From positions 1 to 26,226 of the forward strand of contig PBQX02000049.1 of assembly GCA_002725175.2 (NCBI GenBank): DNA of 26,226 bases, in the 5' to 3' direction. The stretch comes from CACKLF01 sp002725175 (lineage in GTDB: Bacteria > Pseudomonadota > Alphaproteobacteria > Rhodobacterales > Rhodobacteraceae). This document shows, piece after piece, positions 15,248 to 22,070 of this stretch. Both the position numbers and the translations under genes were made by a program. The notes beneath the pieces were generated by a model, which was given only the letters and a program-made list of their open reading frames with translations, did not search any database and had not been told where the DNA came from. The stretch's first letter is position 1. The number at the start of each line of letters is the position of its first letter.

Positions 15248-15907
15248 ATGAGTGATGACTTTAATTTCGAACCTATTTTAGGACTGCCAGAGGACCTTCC
15301 TTTAGGGGAAGAGATTCTCTGGCAGGGAAATCCTAATAGGTTTCGCTTAGCTTGGAATTCATTTGGGGTAATGTGGATTTCAATATATGTGTTTTTAGCA
15401 ATGCTAATTCACATTTATCAGGGGTTTCTGTCGTCATCTAGTGAATTACTTTTACCCATAATTTTCTTCTATTTTTTAATATGGCTGTTAACTTCAGGGT
15501 TGATGGCGTTTTTAGCAAATTTGCAAGGAAAATCAAGTATTTATACTATCACCAATAAAAGAGTTGTTATGAGGATAGGAGTTGCACTTCCTATAACTTT
15601 TAACATTCCATTCACACAAATTTCCTCTGTGGATCTAAAGTCCTACGGTAGAACGGGTTCGCTAGCTTTATCATTGTCTGGTAGTAACAAAATCTCTTAT
15701 GCAAATTGTTGGCCGCATGTGAGGCCATGGCATTTTTCTAAACCAGCTCCATCGTTATTATTTCTAGAAAATGTAGAAGAGATATCTCAAATTCTTAGGA
15801 GTGCTATGGAAAATGAATTGGCTTTTGGTAGAATGTCTAAAAAGAATCTTAACTTAAATGAAAATGTAGAAAATTTGATGAGCCAAGGAAATACATCTGT
15901 TGTTTGA
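15248..15907 (+). CDS. puhB: Photosynthetic complex assembly protein PuhB
   Basis: A 219-residue assembly factor for the reaction centre and LH1. The N-terminal cytoplasmic segment LPLGEEILWQGNPN is followed by two transmembrane helices (about 40-58 and 68-90) and a bacterial PH-type domain (about 97-185) with YTITNKRVVMRIG and the family block YANCWPHVRPWHFSKPAPSL. It starts 8 bp after puhA. The C-terminal tail (about 190-219) is charged and poorly conserved. Immediately downstream, overlapping the last codons in another frame, is a stretch that looks like the end of puhC. PuhB itself looks complete. Confidence 0.93.
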   Translation: MSDDFNFEPILGLPEDLPLGEEILWQGNPNRFRLAWNSFGVMWISIYVFLAMLIHIYQGFLSSSSELLLPIIFFYFLIWLLTSGLMAFLANLQGKSSIYTITNKRVVMRIGVALPITFNIPFTQISSVDLKSYGRTGSLALSLSGSNKISYANCWPHVRPWHFSKPAPSLLFLENVEEISQILRSAMENELAFGRMSKKNLNLNENVENLMSQGNTSVV

Positions 15908-16001
15908 TGTTGATAAAGAAAATAAAAATCATGGTGTAGAGCTGAACTTGTCAGACGTTGGAAAAGATAATATAAAACGATACAAGGATCTATTTTTATA
16001 A
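15882..16001 (+). pseudogene. puhC: Putative puhC 3' remnant (no start codon)
   Basis: Between puhB and the 98-aa gene, where Alphaproteobacteria normally carry puhC (about 150-180 codons), an open frame of 39 codons has no ATG or GTG. The nearest start-like codons are CTG 15897 and TTG 15900. It ends VELNLSDVGKDNIKRYKDLF-L, which I align with the usual PuhC C-terminus (a 'TGR-x-(V/I)EL-x-AFG-x-x-N-x-x-x-FA-x-LL' pattern from memory). The membrane anchor and most of the body are missing. Either puhC has decayed, or it was lost by deletion or assembly collapse. Alternatively the match is fortuitous. The frame is interrupted upstream by TGA at 15879-15881 and no ribosome site is visible. Confidence 0.42.
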
Positions 16002-16010
16002 GGGGGAAAA

Positions 16011-16307
16011 ATGGGGATTTTTTTACGTACAGTTGAAAAGGTGCCGTGCACTGTGGAGGTCTCACACAAGTTTGAAAGTTTACATGCGCACGTAAAGTTT
16101 AACAATGGAGCGGTAGTCCATCCAGGAGATGAGGTTCTTGTAAGTGGAGAGCCAATATCTGCCCCTTACGGTGAAGTTGTCATTGAAGATAGAGAAGCAA
16201 CTATAAAACGAGCTACGGCAATAGAAAGACTTTGGACTAGATTAACTGGTGATTTTGAGTTTATGGAACTATGTGAATTTTCATTTTCAGAGGAGACAAC
16301 ATTATGA
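16011..16307 (+). CDS. Conserved small PGC protein upstream of acsF
   Basis: A 98-residue soluble protein without signal peptide or membrane helix. Visible features are the start MGIFLRTVEKVPCTVEVSHK, a central GAVVHPGDEVLVSGEPISAPYGE that suggests a small beta-barrel, and a tail IERLWTRLTGDFEFMELCEF. A similar short hypothetical protein sits between puhC and acsF in other alphaproteobacterial PGCs as I recall, so it is a conserved cluster member of unknown role. The linkage (4-nt overlap with acsF, ATGA) suggests a job in the cyclase step or complex assembly. AAGGGGGAAAA gives a strong ribosome site. Cys13 is in a conserved-looking VPCTVEV strand. Confidence 0.85.
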   Translation: MGIFLRTVEKVPCTVEVSHKFESLHAHVKFNNGAVVHPGDEVLVSGEPISAPYGEVVIEDREATIKRATAIERLWTRLTGDFEFMELCEFSFSEETTL

Positions 16308-17389
16308 ACGTACAAACTTCAGTAAAGTCTTCGCGGGAGACAAATGAGGTCACCGAAACTACGGAGATGGCTAAAGAAACAACTTTGTTGAGCCCTAGAT
16401 TCTATACAACAGATTTTGACGAATTAGACCGAGTAGATGTGACCCCTATTAGGGAGTCTTGGGACGAAATAATGGAGGAGCTGAGATCAGATCCTAATAA
16501 AGATCATTTCAAGAAAAACGATGATTGGGATGCTGTAGATTTTGAAGCCATCGAGCCAGAGCTTCGGAAAGAATTAATAGACTTTCTTGTAAGTTCTTTG
16601 ACTGCTGAATTTTCCGGTTGCGTGCTTTATAAAGAAATGAAGAGGCGTGGATCAAACAAAGAGATATGCGAGCTTTTTTCTCACATGTCTAGAGATGAAG
16701 CTAGGCATGCTGGTTTTTTAAATGATGCATTAAGAGAAGCTGGGCTGGCTGTAAATTTAGGGTTTCTAACTCGAAAGAAGAAATATACTTACTTTAAACC
16801 AAAGTTCATTTATTATGCTACGTACCTTTCTGAGAAAATCGGTTATGCACGTTACATAACGATTTTTAGGCATCTGGAGAAAAATCCAGATAATAGAATT
16901 CATCCTATCTTTAAGTGGTTTAAGGAATGGTGCAATGATGAGTTTCGTCATGGGGAAGCATTTGCTTTGCTAATGAAGACTGATCCAAAATTAACCTCTG
17001 GAATTAATAAACTTTGGATTAGGTTTTTCTTAGTAGCAGTTTATGCAACAATGCATGTAAGAGATCATGCAAGACCTGCATTTCATAAGGCACTAGGTAT
17101 TGATATTGACTGGTACGATGACCGAGTTTACCGAGTATGTAATGAGATTTCCAGGCAAGTATTTCCTATAGAAATTGACCTGGATAATCCAAAATGGAAG
17201 AGAAATTTAGGACGAATTAGAGAGGCCTTTTTTGCTCTGGATAAGGCAAATAAAAGAGGTGGGTTCATAGGTTCTATAATGAAGGTAGCGCCAGGTATTA
17301 AAGCTTTATCGGCATTTATTAGCTTGTATTTGATGCCTATGAAGAAAAATCAGGTTCCAGACAATCCACGCCTAGAGCCGACTTTTTAG
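16304..17389 (+). CDS. acsF: Aerobic Mg-protoporphyrin IX monomethyl ester oxidative cyclase
   Basis: A 361-residue di-iron oxygenase that forms ring E of protochlorophyllide using O2. The rubrerythrin-like four-helix core carries Glu102 (LTAEFSGC), the motif DEARH at 131-135 and the second DEFRH at 212-216, the expected iron ligands. Conserved segments around them include YKEMKRR, ARYITIFRHLEKNP and CNEISRQVFPIEID. A variable Thr/Glu-rich N-terminal extension (about 1-28) precedes the core. Its presence argues for bacteriochlorophyll synthesis under oxic conditions; no anaerobic bchE is seen here. The start ATG overlaps the upstream stop by 4 nt. Confidence 0.97.
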   Translation: MNVQTSVKSSRETNEVTETTEMAKETTLLSPRFYTTDFDELDRVDVTPIRESWDEIMEELRSDPNKDHFKKNDDWDAVDFEAIEPELRKELIDFLVSSLTAEFSGCVLYKEMKRRGSNKEICELFSHMSRDEARHAGFLNDALREAGLAVNLGFLTRKKKYTYFKPKFIYYATYLSEKIGYARYITIFRHLEKNPDNRIHPIFKWFKEWCNDEFRHGEAFALLMKTDPKLTSGINKLWIRFFLVAVYATMHVRDHARPAFHKALGIDIDWYDDRVYRVCNEISRQVFPIEIDLDNPKWKRNLGRIREAFFALDKANKRGGFIGSIMKVAPGIKALSAFISLYLMPMKKNQVPDNPRLEPTF

Positions 17390-17398
17390 GAGAGAAAA

Positions 17399-18229
17399 GT
17401 GGTNGAAATACTTACCCCCATTGTATTTTCAATTTTTATTTGGTGGTTTTCTACTGGATTGCTTTTGTTTTTGGTAAGGCTGATAGATAGATGGGAAAAG
17501 TTTCCGTCCAAGCCTAAATTTTCTCAATACTGTTCTGTTATTGCTTCCATGCCTATATTTATTCTTGGCTTATATTTATACCATAATACCTTAGGTGTGG
17601 TGACAAATGGTTCAATATATACCTCCTTTATTTCGGCACTTATTATCTGGGGGTGGTTGGAGTTTGCATTTCTTTGTGGGGTATTGACTGGCCCAAATAC
17701 GGCGACTTGTAGTAAGTCAGATCTTGGATGGATTCGTTTTCAGAAATCGCTTGCAACTATCTTGTATTCCGAGATNGCAATTATTCTTACCTATATTTGG
17801 TTAATATTTTTTGGTTTAGGAGCTGACAATTATTTCGGACTTCTAACTTTTAGTGTGCTGTATTTTGCTAGGTTAAGTGCAAAATTGAATTTATATTTTG
17901 GAGTACCTTATATTAATTTTGAATTTCTTCCTGGTCCTTTGCAGCATTTTGGGAGCTATTTTCGTGTCAGGAAGGTAACTGCNATGTTCCCTATATCAAT
18001 TACTTTGATAACTTGCGCTGCTTTTTTCTTTTTAGAACATTTGTTTCATAGTGCTAGTGGTGAATTTTCTAATCAAGTCGGGTTTGCCTTGGTTTTGTCG
18101 TTAACTCTTTTGGCACTATTAGAGCACTGGTTTATGGTGGTTCCACTACCAGATTCGAAATTGTGGATGTGGATGTTGCCTGGNAATACTGAATTTAATG
18201 CGAAAAGAAGTAGGCAACATGTAACTTGA
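17399..18229 (+). CDS. puhE: Photosynthetic complex assembly protein PuhE (DUF3623)
   Basis: A 276-residue polytopic membrane protein with about seven hydrophobic segments. Identification rests on the FWWFSTG-type N-terminal motif (here IFIWWFSTGLLLFLVRLIDR), the block WGWLEFAFLCGVLTGPNTATC, the segment YFARLSAKLNLYFGVPYINFEFLP, and its place between acsF and hemA. In Rhodobacter, puhE affects photosynthetic complex levels and bacteriochlorophyll flow; the biochemistry is unknown. GTG start at 17399 is 9 bp after acsF, with AGGAGAGAAAA as ribosome site. Four Ns by my count, all at third codon positions. Confidence 0.9.
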   Translation: MXEILTPIVFSIFIWWFSTGLLLFLVRLIDRWEKFPSKPKFSQYCSVIASMPIFILGLYLYHNTLGVVTNGSIYTSFISALIIWGWLEFAFLCGVLTGPNTATCSKSDLGWIRFQKSLATILYSEXAIILTYIWLIFFGLGADNYFGLLTFSVLYFARLSAKLNLYFGVPYINFEFLPGPLQHFGSYFRVRKVTXMFPISITLITCAAFFFLEHLFHSASGEFSNQVGFALVLSLTLLALLEHWFMVVPLPDSKLWMWMLPXNTEFNAKRSRQHVT

Positions 18230-18251
18230 TACACATTGGAGTAGGTTAAAG

Positions 18252-19466
18252 ATGAATTATGATGAATGGTTTGAAGGCCAGCTAGAAGAGCTGAAGAGGG
18301 AAGGAAACTATCGGGTTTTCGCTGACTTGGAACGCTATAAGGGTAATTTCCCAAGTGCAAGAAGTCATAAAGACGGTAAGCAATCTGATGTTACTGTCTG
18401 GTGTTCTAATGATTATTTGGGAATGGGGCAAAATNCAAAAGTTCTAAAAGCTATGCATGACGCTCTAGAAGAGTGTGGAGCAGGTGCTGGAGGAACTAGA
18501 AATATATCAGGTACAAATCACTACCATGTTTTACTTGAGGAGGAACTTGCTGATTTACATANGAAAGATTCAGCCCTTTTGTTTACGTCTGGTTACGTAT
18601 CAAATTGGGCAGCTTTATCTACACTGGGAGCTAGGCTACCCAATTGTGTTATTCTTTCTGATTCGATGAATCATGCATCAATGATAGAAGGCATAAGACA
18701 TTCAAGAGCAGAGAAAAANCTTTGGAATCATAATGATGTCTCTGACTTAGAAAGAAAGTTGGCAGAGTGTGATGCAAATGCTCCTAAGATTGTGGCATTC
18801 GAAAGTGTCTATTCTATGGATGGTGATATAGCTCCAATTTCCGACATTTGTGATGTTGCGGAAAAATATGGAGCGATGACTTATCTAGATGAGGTTCATG
18901 CTGTAGGTCTTTATGGCAAGAGAGGAGGCGGAATTTCTGAAAGAGATGGTGTTGCTGACCGTGTGACCTTAATTGAAGGAACGCTGGGAAAGGCATATGG
19001 GGTATTGGGCGGATATATTACTGGNTCGAAGGGCCTTTGTGATTTCATTAGATCTTTTGCAAGTGGTTTTATTTTTACAACAGCTCTTCCTCCTGCAGCT
19101 GCAGCTGGAGCATTGGCTTCAATAAANCACCTTAAGGAAAGTGAGATTGAAAGGGCTGCCCAAAAGAGGCAAGTTAATCTATTAAGAGGGAAATTGGATG
19201 CGGCTGGTATTCCACATCTTGAAAATCCGAGCCACATAGTNCCTGTCATGATCAAAGATCCCATAAAGTGNAAAAGAATAAGTGATTGGCTTCTAGAAGA
19301 TTATGGCATTTATGTCCAACCTATAAACTANCCAACAGTGCCAAAAGGAACTGAAAGGTTAAGAATAACACCATCACCGGTTCACTCAGATGCTGATATT
19401 GATTATCTTGTTANGTCAATTGCAGAACTATGGTCTCAGTGTGCATTGGCTCGTGTAGTAGCATAA
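18252..19466 (+). CDS. hemA: 5-aminolevulinate synthase (C4 pathway)
   Basis: A 404-residue PLP enzyme of the alpha-oxoamine synthase family that condenses glycine and succinyl-CoA to ALA, the first tetrapyrrole precursor. The PLP lysine is Lys247 in EGTLGKAYGVLGGY (Rhodobacter ALAS uses Lys248). FTSGYVSNWAALSTLG, DSMNHASMIEGIRHS and YLDEVHAVGLYG are present, and RNISGTNHYHVLLE near 83-96 is ALAS-type. ALAS is characteristic of Alphaproteobacteria. It closes the superoperon, so ALA supply is co-regulated with pigment synthesis. About nine Ns occur; those at codons tgn and tan must be read as W/C and Y because stops there would break conserved regions. The next gene is convergent, 23 bp away, and I see no clear terminator hairpin. 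Confidence 0.97.
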   Translation: MNYDEWFEGQLEELKREGNYRVFADLERYKGNFPSARSHKDGKQSDVTVWCSNDYLGMGQNXKVLKAMHDALEECGAGAGGTRNISGTNHYHVLLEEELADLHXKDSALLFTSGYVSNWAALSTLGARLPNCVILSDSMNHASMIEGIRHSRAEKXLWNHNDVSDLERKLAECDANAPKIVAFESVYSMDGDIAPISDICDVAEKYGAMTYLDEVHAVGLYGKRGGGISERDGVADRVTLIEGTLGKAYGVLGGYITXSKGLCDFIRSFASGFIFTTALPPAAAAGALASIXHLKESEIERAAQKRQVNLLRGKLDAAGIPHLENPSHIXPVMIKDPIKXKRISDWLLEDYGIYVQPINXPTVPKGTERLRITPSPVHSDADIDYLVXSIAELWSQCALARVVA

Positions 19467-19489
19467 ATCAAATCATATTTATAACTGCT

Positions 19490-20182
19490 TCAGATTAGAC
19501 CTAAAAATTTTTTAACTCTAGGGTCCAATAGATTTTCGACAATTAGATCAGCGTCAGAAAAATTGTCACCGCGTGTAAATTCAGAAGGTGCCAAAATAGT
19601 AGAAATAGATGCTGCCTTTGCTGATTTTAATCCAATTTTGCTATCTTCAATAGCAACCACATTTTCTGGCCTAACTTTCAAATCTTGCAGCGCTATATTA
19701 TACAAATCAGGTGCCGGTTTATTGTTTACATTCAATTTTGGAGTAGAAATGACTGAAAAAAGGTTTTGAGCCTCATTTCCCCAAATTANAGAAAATAATT
19801 TCATGGCATTATCCATTGAGGTACTTGTTGCAACTCCAATTTTTATTTTGCTTTTTTTTAAAGCATCAACCAATTCAAATACCCCAGGGCGCACATAAAA
19901 AGATTTGCTCAATAGTTTTTCCTGATAGATTTTTGTTTTTTGTTTGACTAATTCCCTAATCAAATCATTTGAAAAGTTTGATTTAGTTTTCGAATTAAAG
20001 TATCTGATACGGTTTTCACTTCCTGCAATTTCTAAGAGCGCTTTATAAGTGGGCTTANTCCAATTCCATGCAACCTTAAATTCTTTAAATGCCTCATTAA
20101 ATGCCTGAAGATGTATTCCTTCNGTTTCAGCTATTGTTCCGTCAACATCAAAAATACACGCTTTTATAATTCTCTGTATCAT
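19490..20182 (-). CDS. HAD-superfamily phosphatase/phosphomutase (CbbY/Gph-like)
   Basis: A 230-residue subfamily I haloacid-dehalogenase hydrolase with a helical cap. The catalytic motif is FDVDGT (nucleophile Asp12, acid Asp14), motif II is the T/S of VGVATSTSMDN, the motif III lysine lies in NNKPAPDLYN, and the metal-binding aspartates are in VVAIEDSKIG (motif IV). The order fits the beta-phosphoglucomutase/CbbY/phosphoglycolate phosphatase group, but substrate cannot be told from sequence. It faces hemA convergently and so is outside the photosynthesis operon, although cbbY-like genes occur near Calvin-cycle or PGC genes elsewhere. Confidence 0.85.
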   Translation of the reverse strand: MIQRIIKACIFDVDGTIAEXEGIHLQAFNEAFKEFKVAWNWXKPTYKALLEIAGSENRIRYFNSKTKSNFSNDLIRELVKQKTKIYQEKLLSKSFYVRPGVFELVDALKKSKIKIGVATSTSMDNAMKLFSXIWGNEAQNLFSVISTPKLNVNNKPAPDLYNIALQDLKVRPENVVAIEDSKIGLKSAKAASISTILAPSEFTRGDNFSDADLIVENLLDPRVKKFLGLI

Positions 20183-20372
20183 GAAAAAAGTTTAACTCCC
20201 ATTATTATCAGTGAAAAATGTTATTCANNTGATAGTTAGAAGATTTATCAGATTATTTGTGATCTTAATAAGGGTAATTGCTTAAAAAATAAAAAAAATA
20301 TAAGCTAGCAATTGACTAATCAATAGGATTACTTATGGTCAATTATATAAAAACAATAATGGGATAATTGTT

Positions 20373-20492
20373 ATGAAAAAAGTATTTATAGCGGCGCTTT
20401 TAGCATCAGCAGCATTAATCGGTGGATGTGCTGACGTAGGAACAGTATCTGCGGATGCAGTATCTTGCAGCAAAACAAGCGGTTGCAGCTAG
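20373..20492 (+). CDS. Tiny predicted lipoprotein (39 aa)
   Basis: ATG 20373 to TAG 20492 encodes 39 residues: a lysine start (MKK), a hydrophobic core and a lipobox ALIGG-C with the lipid-accepting Cys19. The predicted mature peptide is only about 21 residues (CADVGTVSADAVSCSKTSGC plus S), with two more cysteines at 31 and 37 that could form a disulfide. It resembles small outer-membrane lipoproteins of the entericidin type only in size and layout, not in sequence. The 190-bp AT-rich leader (20183-20372) holds no other gene. A strong hairpin follows within 13 bp, consistent with a monocistronic, possibly abundant, transcript. Confidence 0.7.
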   Translation: MKKVFIAALLASAALIGGCADVGTVSADAVSCSKTSGCS

Positions 20493-20498
20493 AAAAAG

Positions 20499-20538
20499 TT
20501 TAAAGAGGAGTTCGAAATTCTTGAACTCCTCATTTAAA
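20499..20538. terminator. Bidirectional intrinsic terminator
   Basis: The inverted repeat GAGGAGTTC (20505-20513) / GAACTCCTC (20523-20531) has a 9-nt loop and is extended by TTTAAA on both sides (20499-20504 and 20533-20538, one-base bulge). A T-rich run follows only weakly, but the AT-rich flanks of the stem supply A and T tracts in both directions. It lies between the convergent lipoprotein gene and the acyltransferase gene and overlaps the latter's stop codon, so it probably ends both transcripts. Confidence 0.75.
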
Positions 20539-21394
20539 CCTTCCAACGATTGTGAAGCCAGTGCCATTGAGTAGGATTAGTTCNTACTCGTGCCTCTAGG
20601 CTATCATTGATACTTTGGATGATTTTTCTAGGGCTATCATTACTGATTGGATCTTCGAAGACAACGCGTATAGATACTCCGTCTTGTTCACGTATTCCGT
20701 AACAAGGAACAATGGATGCATTATATTTTAAGGCTAATTCAGCAATAGCCATTGATGTTTTAGCCTTCAATCCAAAAAATTTGAAATCGTCGCCGTCACT
20801 CACTGCTTGATCTANCAGTAGTGCCAAGATTCCCCCTGCTTTTAAATGTTTTATCATTCGTTTTGTTCCAGCCAAACCTGCAGGGAAAATCGGTTCTCCT
20901 CCTAACCTTATATTTTTTAAGTACATTGACTCGAAAAAAGGGTTTTTGTTTTTTCTATAAATGGCTCCAGTTTCGAAACCATTTTTTTTCAACATTATTC
21001 GTACTGCTTCCCATTGACCAAAATGCCCTGAAACCAGAATTACAGGCTTATTATTTTTCTTGGCANTTAATAAACATTCCGGGATATCATTTTCATACTT
21101 TATTTTATTTTTTGCGGTGATGAATTCTTTATTAAAAATTAATTCCGTAAGTGCNCTACCGACTGAATTTCCAACACTTTTTATAAACTCTTCCTTATCG
21201 GTAACTTTAAATGTGCCCTCAACAAGTTTCAGATTTGATAAAATTCTATTTCTTAACTTTTTAGAATTTGACACTATAAAACCGAACCAGTAACCACCAA
21301 GCTTGACTTTTTTTTCAAATGATAAAAATTGTGTCAAAAACACAAAAATGTGAAGAGGGAGTATTTCGATAAAATACTGTGTGTACTTAATCAT
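20534..21394 (-). CDS. Lipid A-type lysophospholipid acyltransferase (LpxL/HtrB family)
   Basis: A 286-residue membrane-anchored acyltransferase. The catalytic H-x4-E motif is HFGQWE (His124, Glu129), preceded by KPVILVSG and followed by the YRKNKNPFFE segment and GGILALLxDQA. These match the LpxL/LpxM/MsbB family, which adds secondary acyl chains to lipid A or related lipids at the inner membrane. A single N-terminal hydrophobic segment (about 8-24) would anchor it. It follows infC by 21 bp on the same strand, so it may be read with thrS-infC. A few Ns leave residues 80 and 110 undefined. The acyl acceptor cannot be told. Confidence 0.85.
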   Translation of the reverse strand: MIKYTQYFIEILPLHIFVFLTQFLSFEKKVKLGGYWFGFIVSNSKKLRNRILSNLKLVEGTFKVTDKEEFIKSVGNSVGXALTELIFNKEFITAKNKIKYENDIPECLLXAKKNNKPVILVSGHFGQWEAVRIMLKKNGFETGAIYRKNKNPFFESMYLKNIRLGGEPIFPAGLAGTKRMIKHLKAGGILALLXDQAVSDGDDFKFFGLKAKTSMAIAELALKYNASIVPCYGIREQDGVSIRVVFEDPISNDSPRKIIQSINDSLEARVXTNPTQWHWLHNRWKV

Positions 21395-21415
21395 AACTTA
21401 AAAAAATTAGTAAAT

Positions 21416-21961
21416 TTATTTAATTGGGTTAATAACCATTACCATTTGCCGCCCTTCTACTTTAGGTATTTCATCTACTTTACCTAATTCCGAAATATCT
21501 TCTACTACCCTTTCTAAGAGATTTTGACCCAACTCGACGTGAGCCATCTCTCGGCCTCTAAACCTAAGAGTTACTTTTACTTTATCTCCATTTTCAAGAA
21601 ACTTTTTTACAGATCGCATTTTTATTTCATAATCATGTGTATCTGTGTTTGGTCGAAACTTAATTTCCTTAACTTCTATTATTTTTTGTTTTTTTCTAGC
21701 TTCTGCCTCTTTTTTTTGCTGCTCATACTTGTATTTTCCAAAGTCCATAATCTTGCAAACTGGAGGGCTTGCGTTTGGTGATATCTCTACCAGATCTAGG
21801 CCAGCGTCTGTGGCCATCTCTAGAGCTCTCTCCGAAGTAACTAATCCTTCATTTTCACCTTCTGCTCCGATTAAACGAATTTCTTCATTGTCTATTGTTT
21901 CATTTACTCTTGGCCCACTGCTTCGCGCTGGGGCTGGCGCGTTTTGAGGTCTCCGAACTAT
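21416..21961 (-). CDS. infC: Translation initiation factor IF-3 with a rare start codon
   Basis: About 181 residues. IF-3 binds the 30S subunit and polices start-codon choice. The N-domain contains GPRVNE, IRLIGAEGENEGLVTSERAL and GLDLVEISPNASPPVCKIMD, and the C-domain EVKEIKFRPNTDTHDYEIK and LRFRGREMAH. The first in-frame ATG (21817) would remove 48 conserved N-domain residues. AAAGGAG (about 21975-21969) instead points to ATA 21961 (7-nt spacing) or ATC 21964, giving V-R-R-P-Q-N-A-P after the initiator, the usual alphaproteobacterial N-terminus. A non-canonical start is the known device by which IF-3 represses its own translation. It follows thrS but is not followed by rpmI-rplT. Confidence 0.93.
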   Translation of the reverse strand: MVRRPQNAPAPARSSGPRVNETIDNEEIRLIGAEGENEGLVTSERALEMATDAGLDLVEISPNASPPVCKIMDFGKYKYEQQKKEAEARKKQKIIEVKEIKFRPNTDTHDYEIKMRSVKKFLENGDKVKVTLRFRGREMAHVELGQNLLERVVEDISELGKVDEIPKVEGRQMVMVINPIK

Positions 21962-21975
21962 GATAATACTCCTTT
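21959..21975 (-). promoter_or_regulatory. infC ribosome site and AUA/AUC start (autoregulation signal)
   Basis: Read on the minus strand: AAAGGAGTATTATCATA. The purine core GGAG is 1 nt from ATT, 4 nt from ATC and 7 nt from ATA. The ATA has the best spacing and the best match to homologous N-termini. All three are AUN-type codons rejected by IF-3, so the choice among them does not alter the regulatory reading. Confidence 0.7.
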
Positions 21976-22070
21976 ATTTTTATACTTTATATAGTTGTGG
22001 TAACGCAATTGGTTGTTCAATGTCAATAAATTAAGATTATTAGATCAACATAAAGAATAAAAAGCTGATT

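Larger units (their letters stand above)
17404..21155. other. Second block of single-base ambiguities
   Basis: Isolated Ns reappear from codon 2 of puhE through hemA, the HAD gene and the acyltransferase gene, including an NN in the intergenic leader at 20228-20229. They are sparser than in the first block. None occur in 12856-17403 or after 21155. By hand count 4 of 4 in puhE and 6 of 9 in hemA lie at third codon positions. Confidence 0.7.

Noticed and set aside
19467..19489. Terminator between convergent hemA and the HAD gene
   Set aside because: No inverted repeat with a stable stem is visible in the 23-bp gap.
20183..20372. Promoter for the lipoprotein gene (TTGACT at 20312)
   Set aside because: No acceptable -10 occurs at 16-18 bp; the AT-rich sequence gives many weak matches.
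20373..20492. Entericidin A/B identity for the 39-aa lipoprotein
   Set aside because: Only size and lipobox agree; the mature sequence lacks entericidin features.
21416..21817. infC starting at the first ATG (133 aa)
   Set aside because: It would delete conserved IF-3 N-domain residues that are encoded in frame upstream, behind a good ribosome site.
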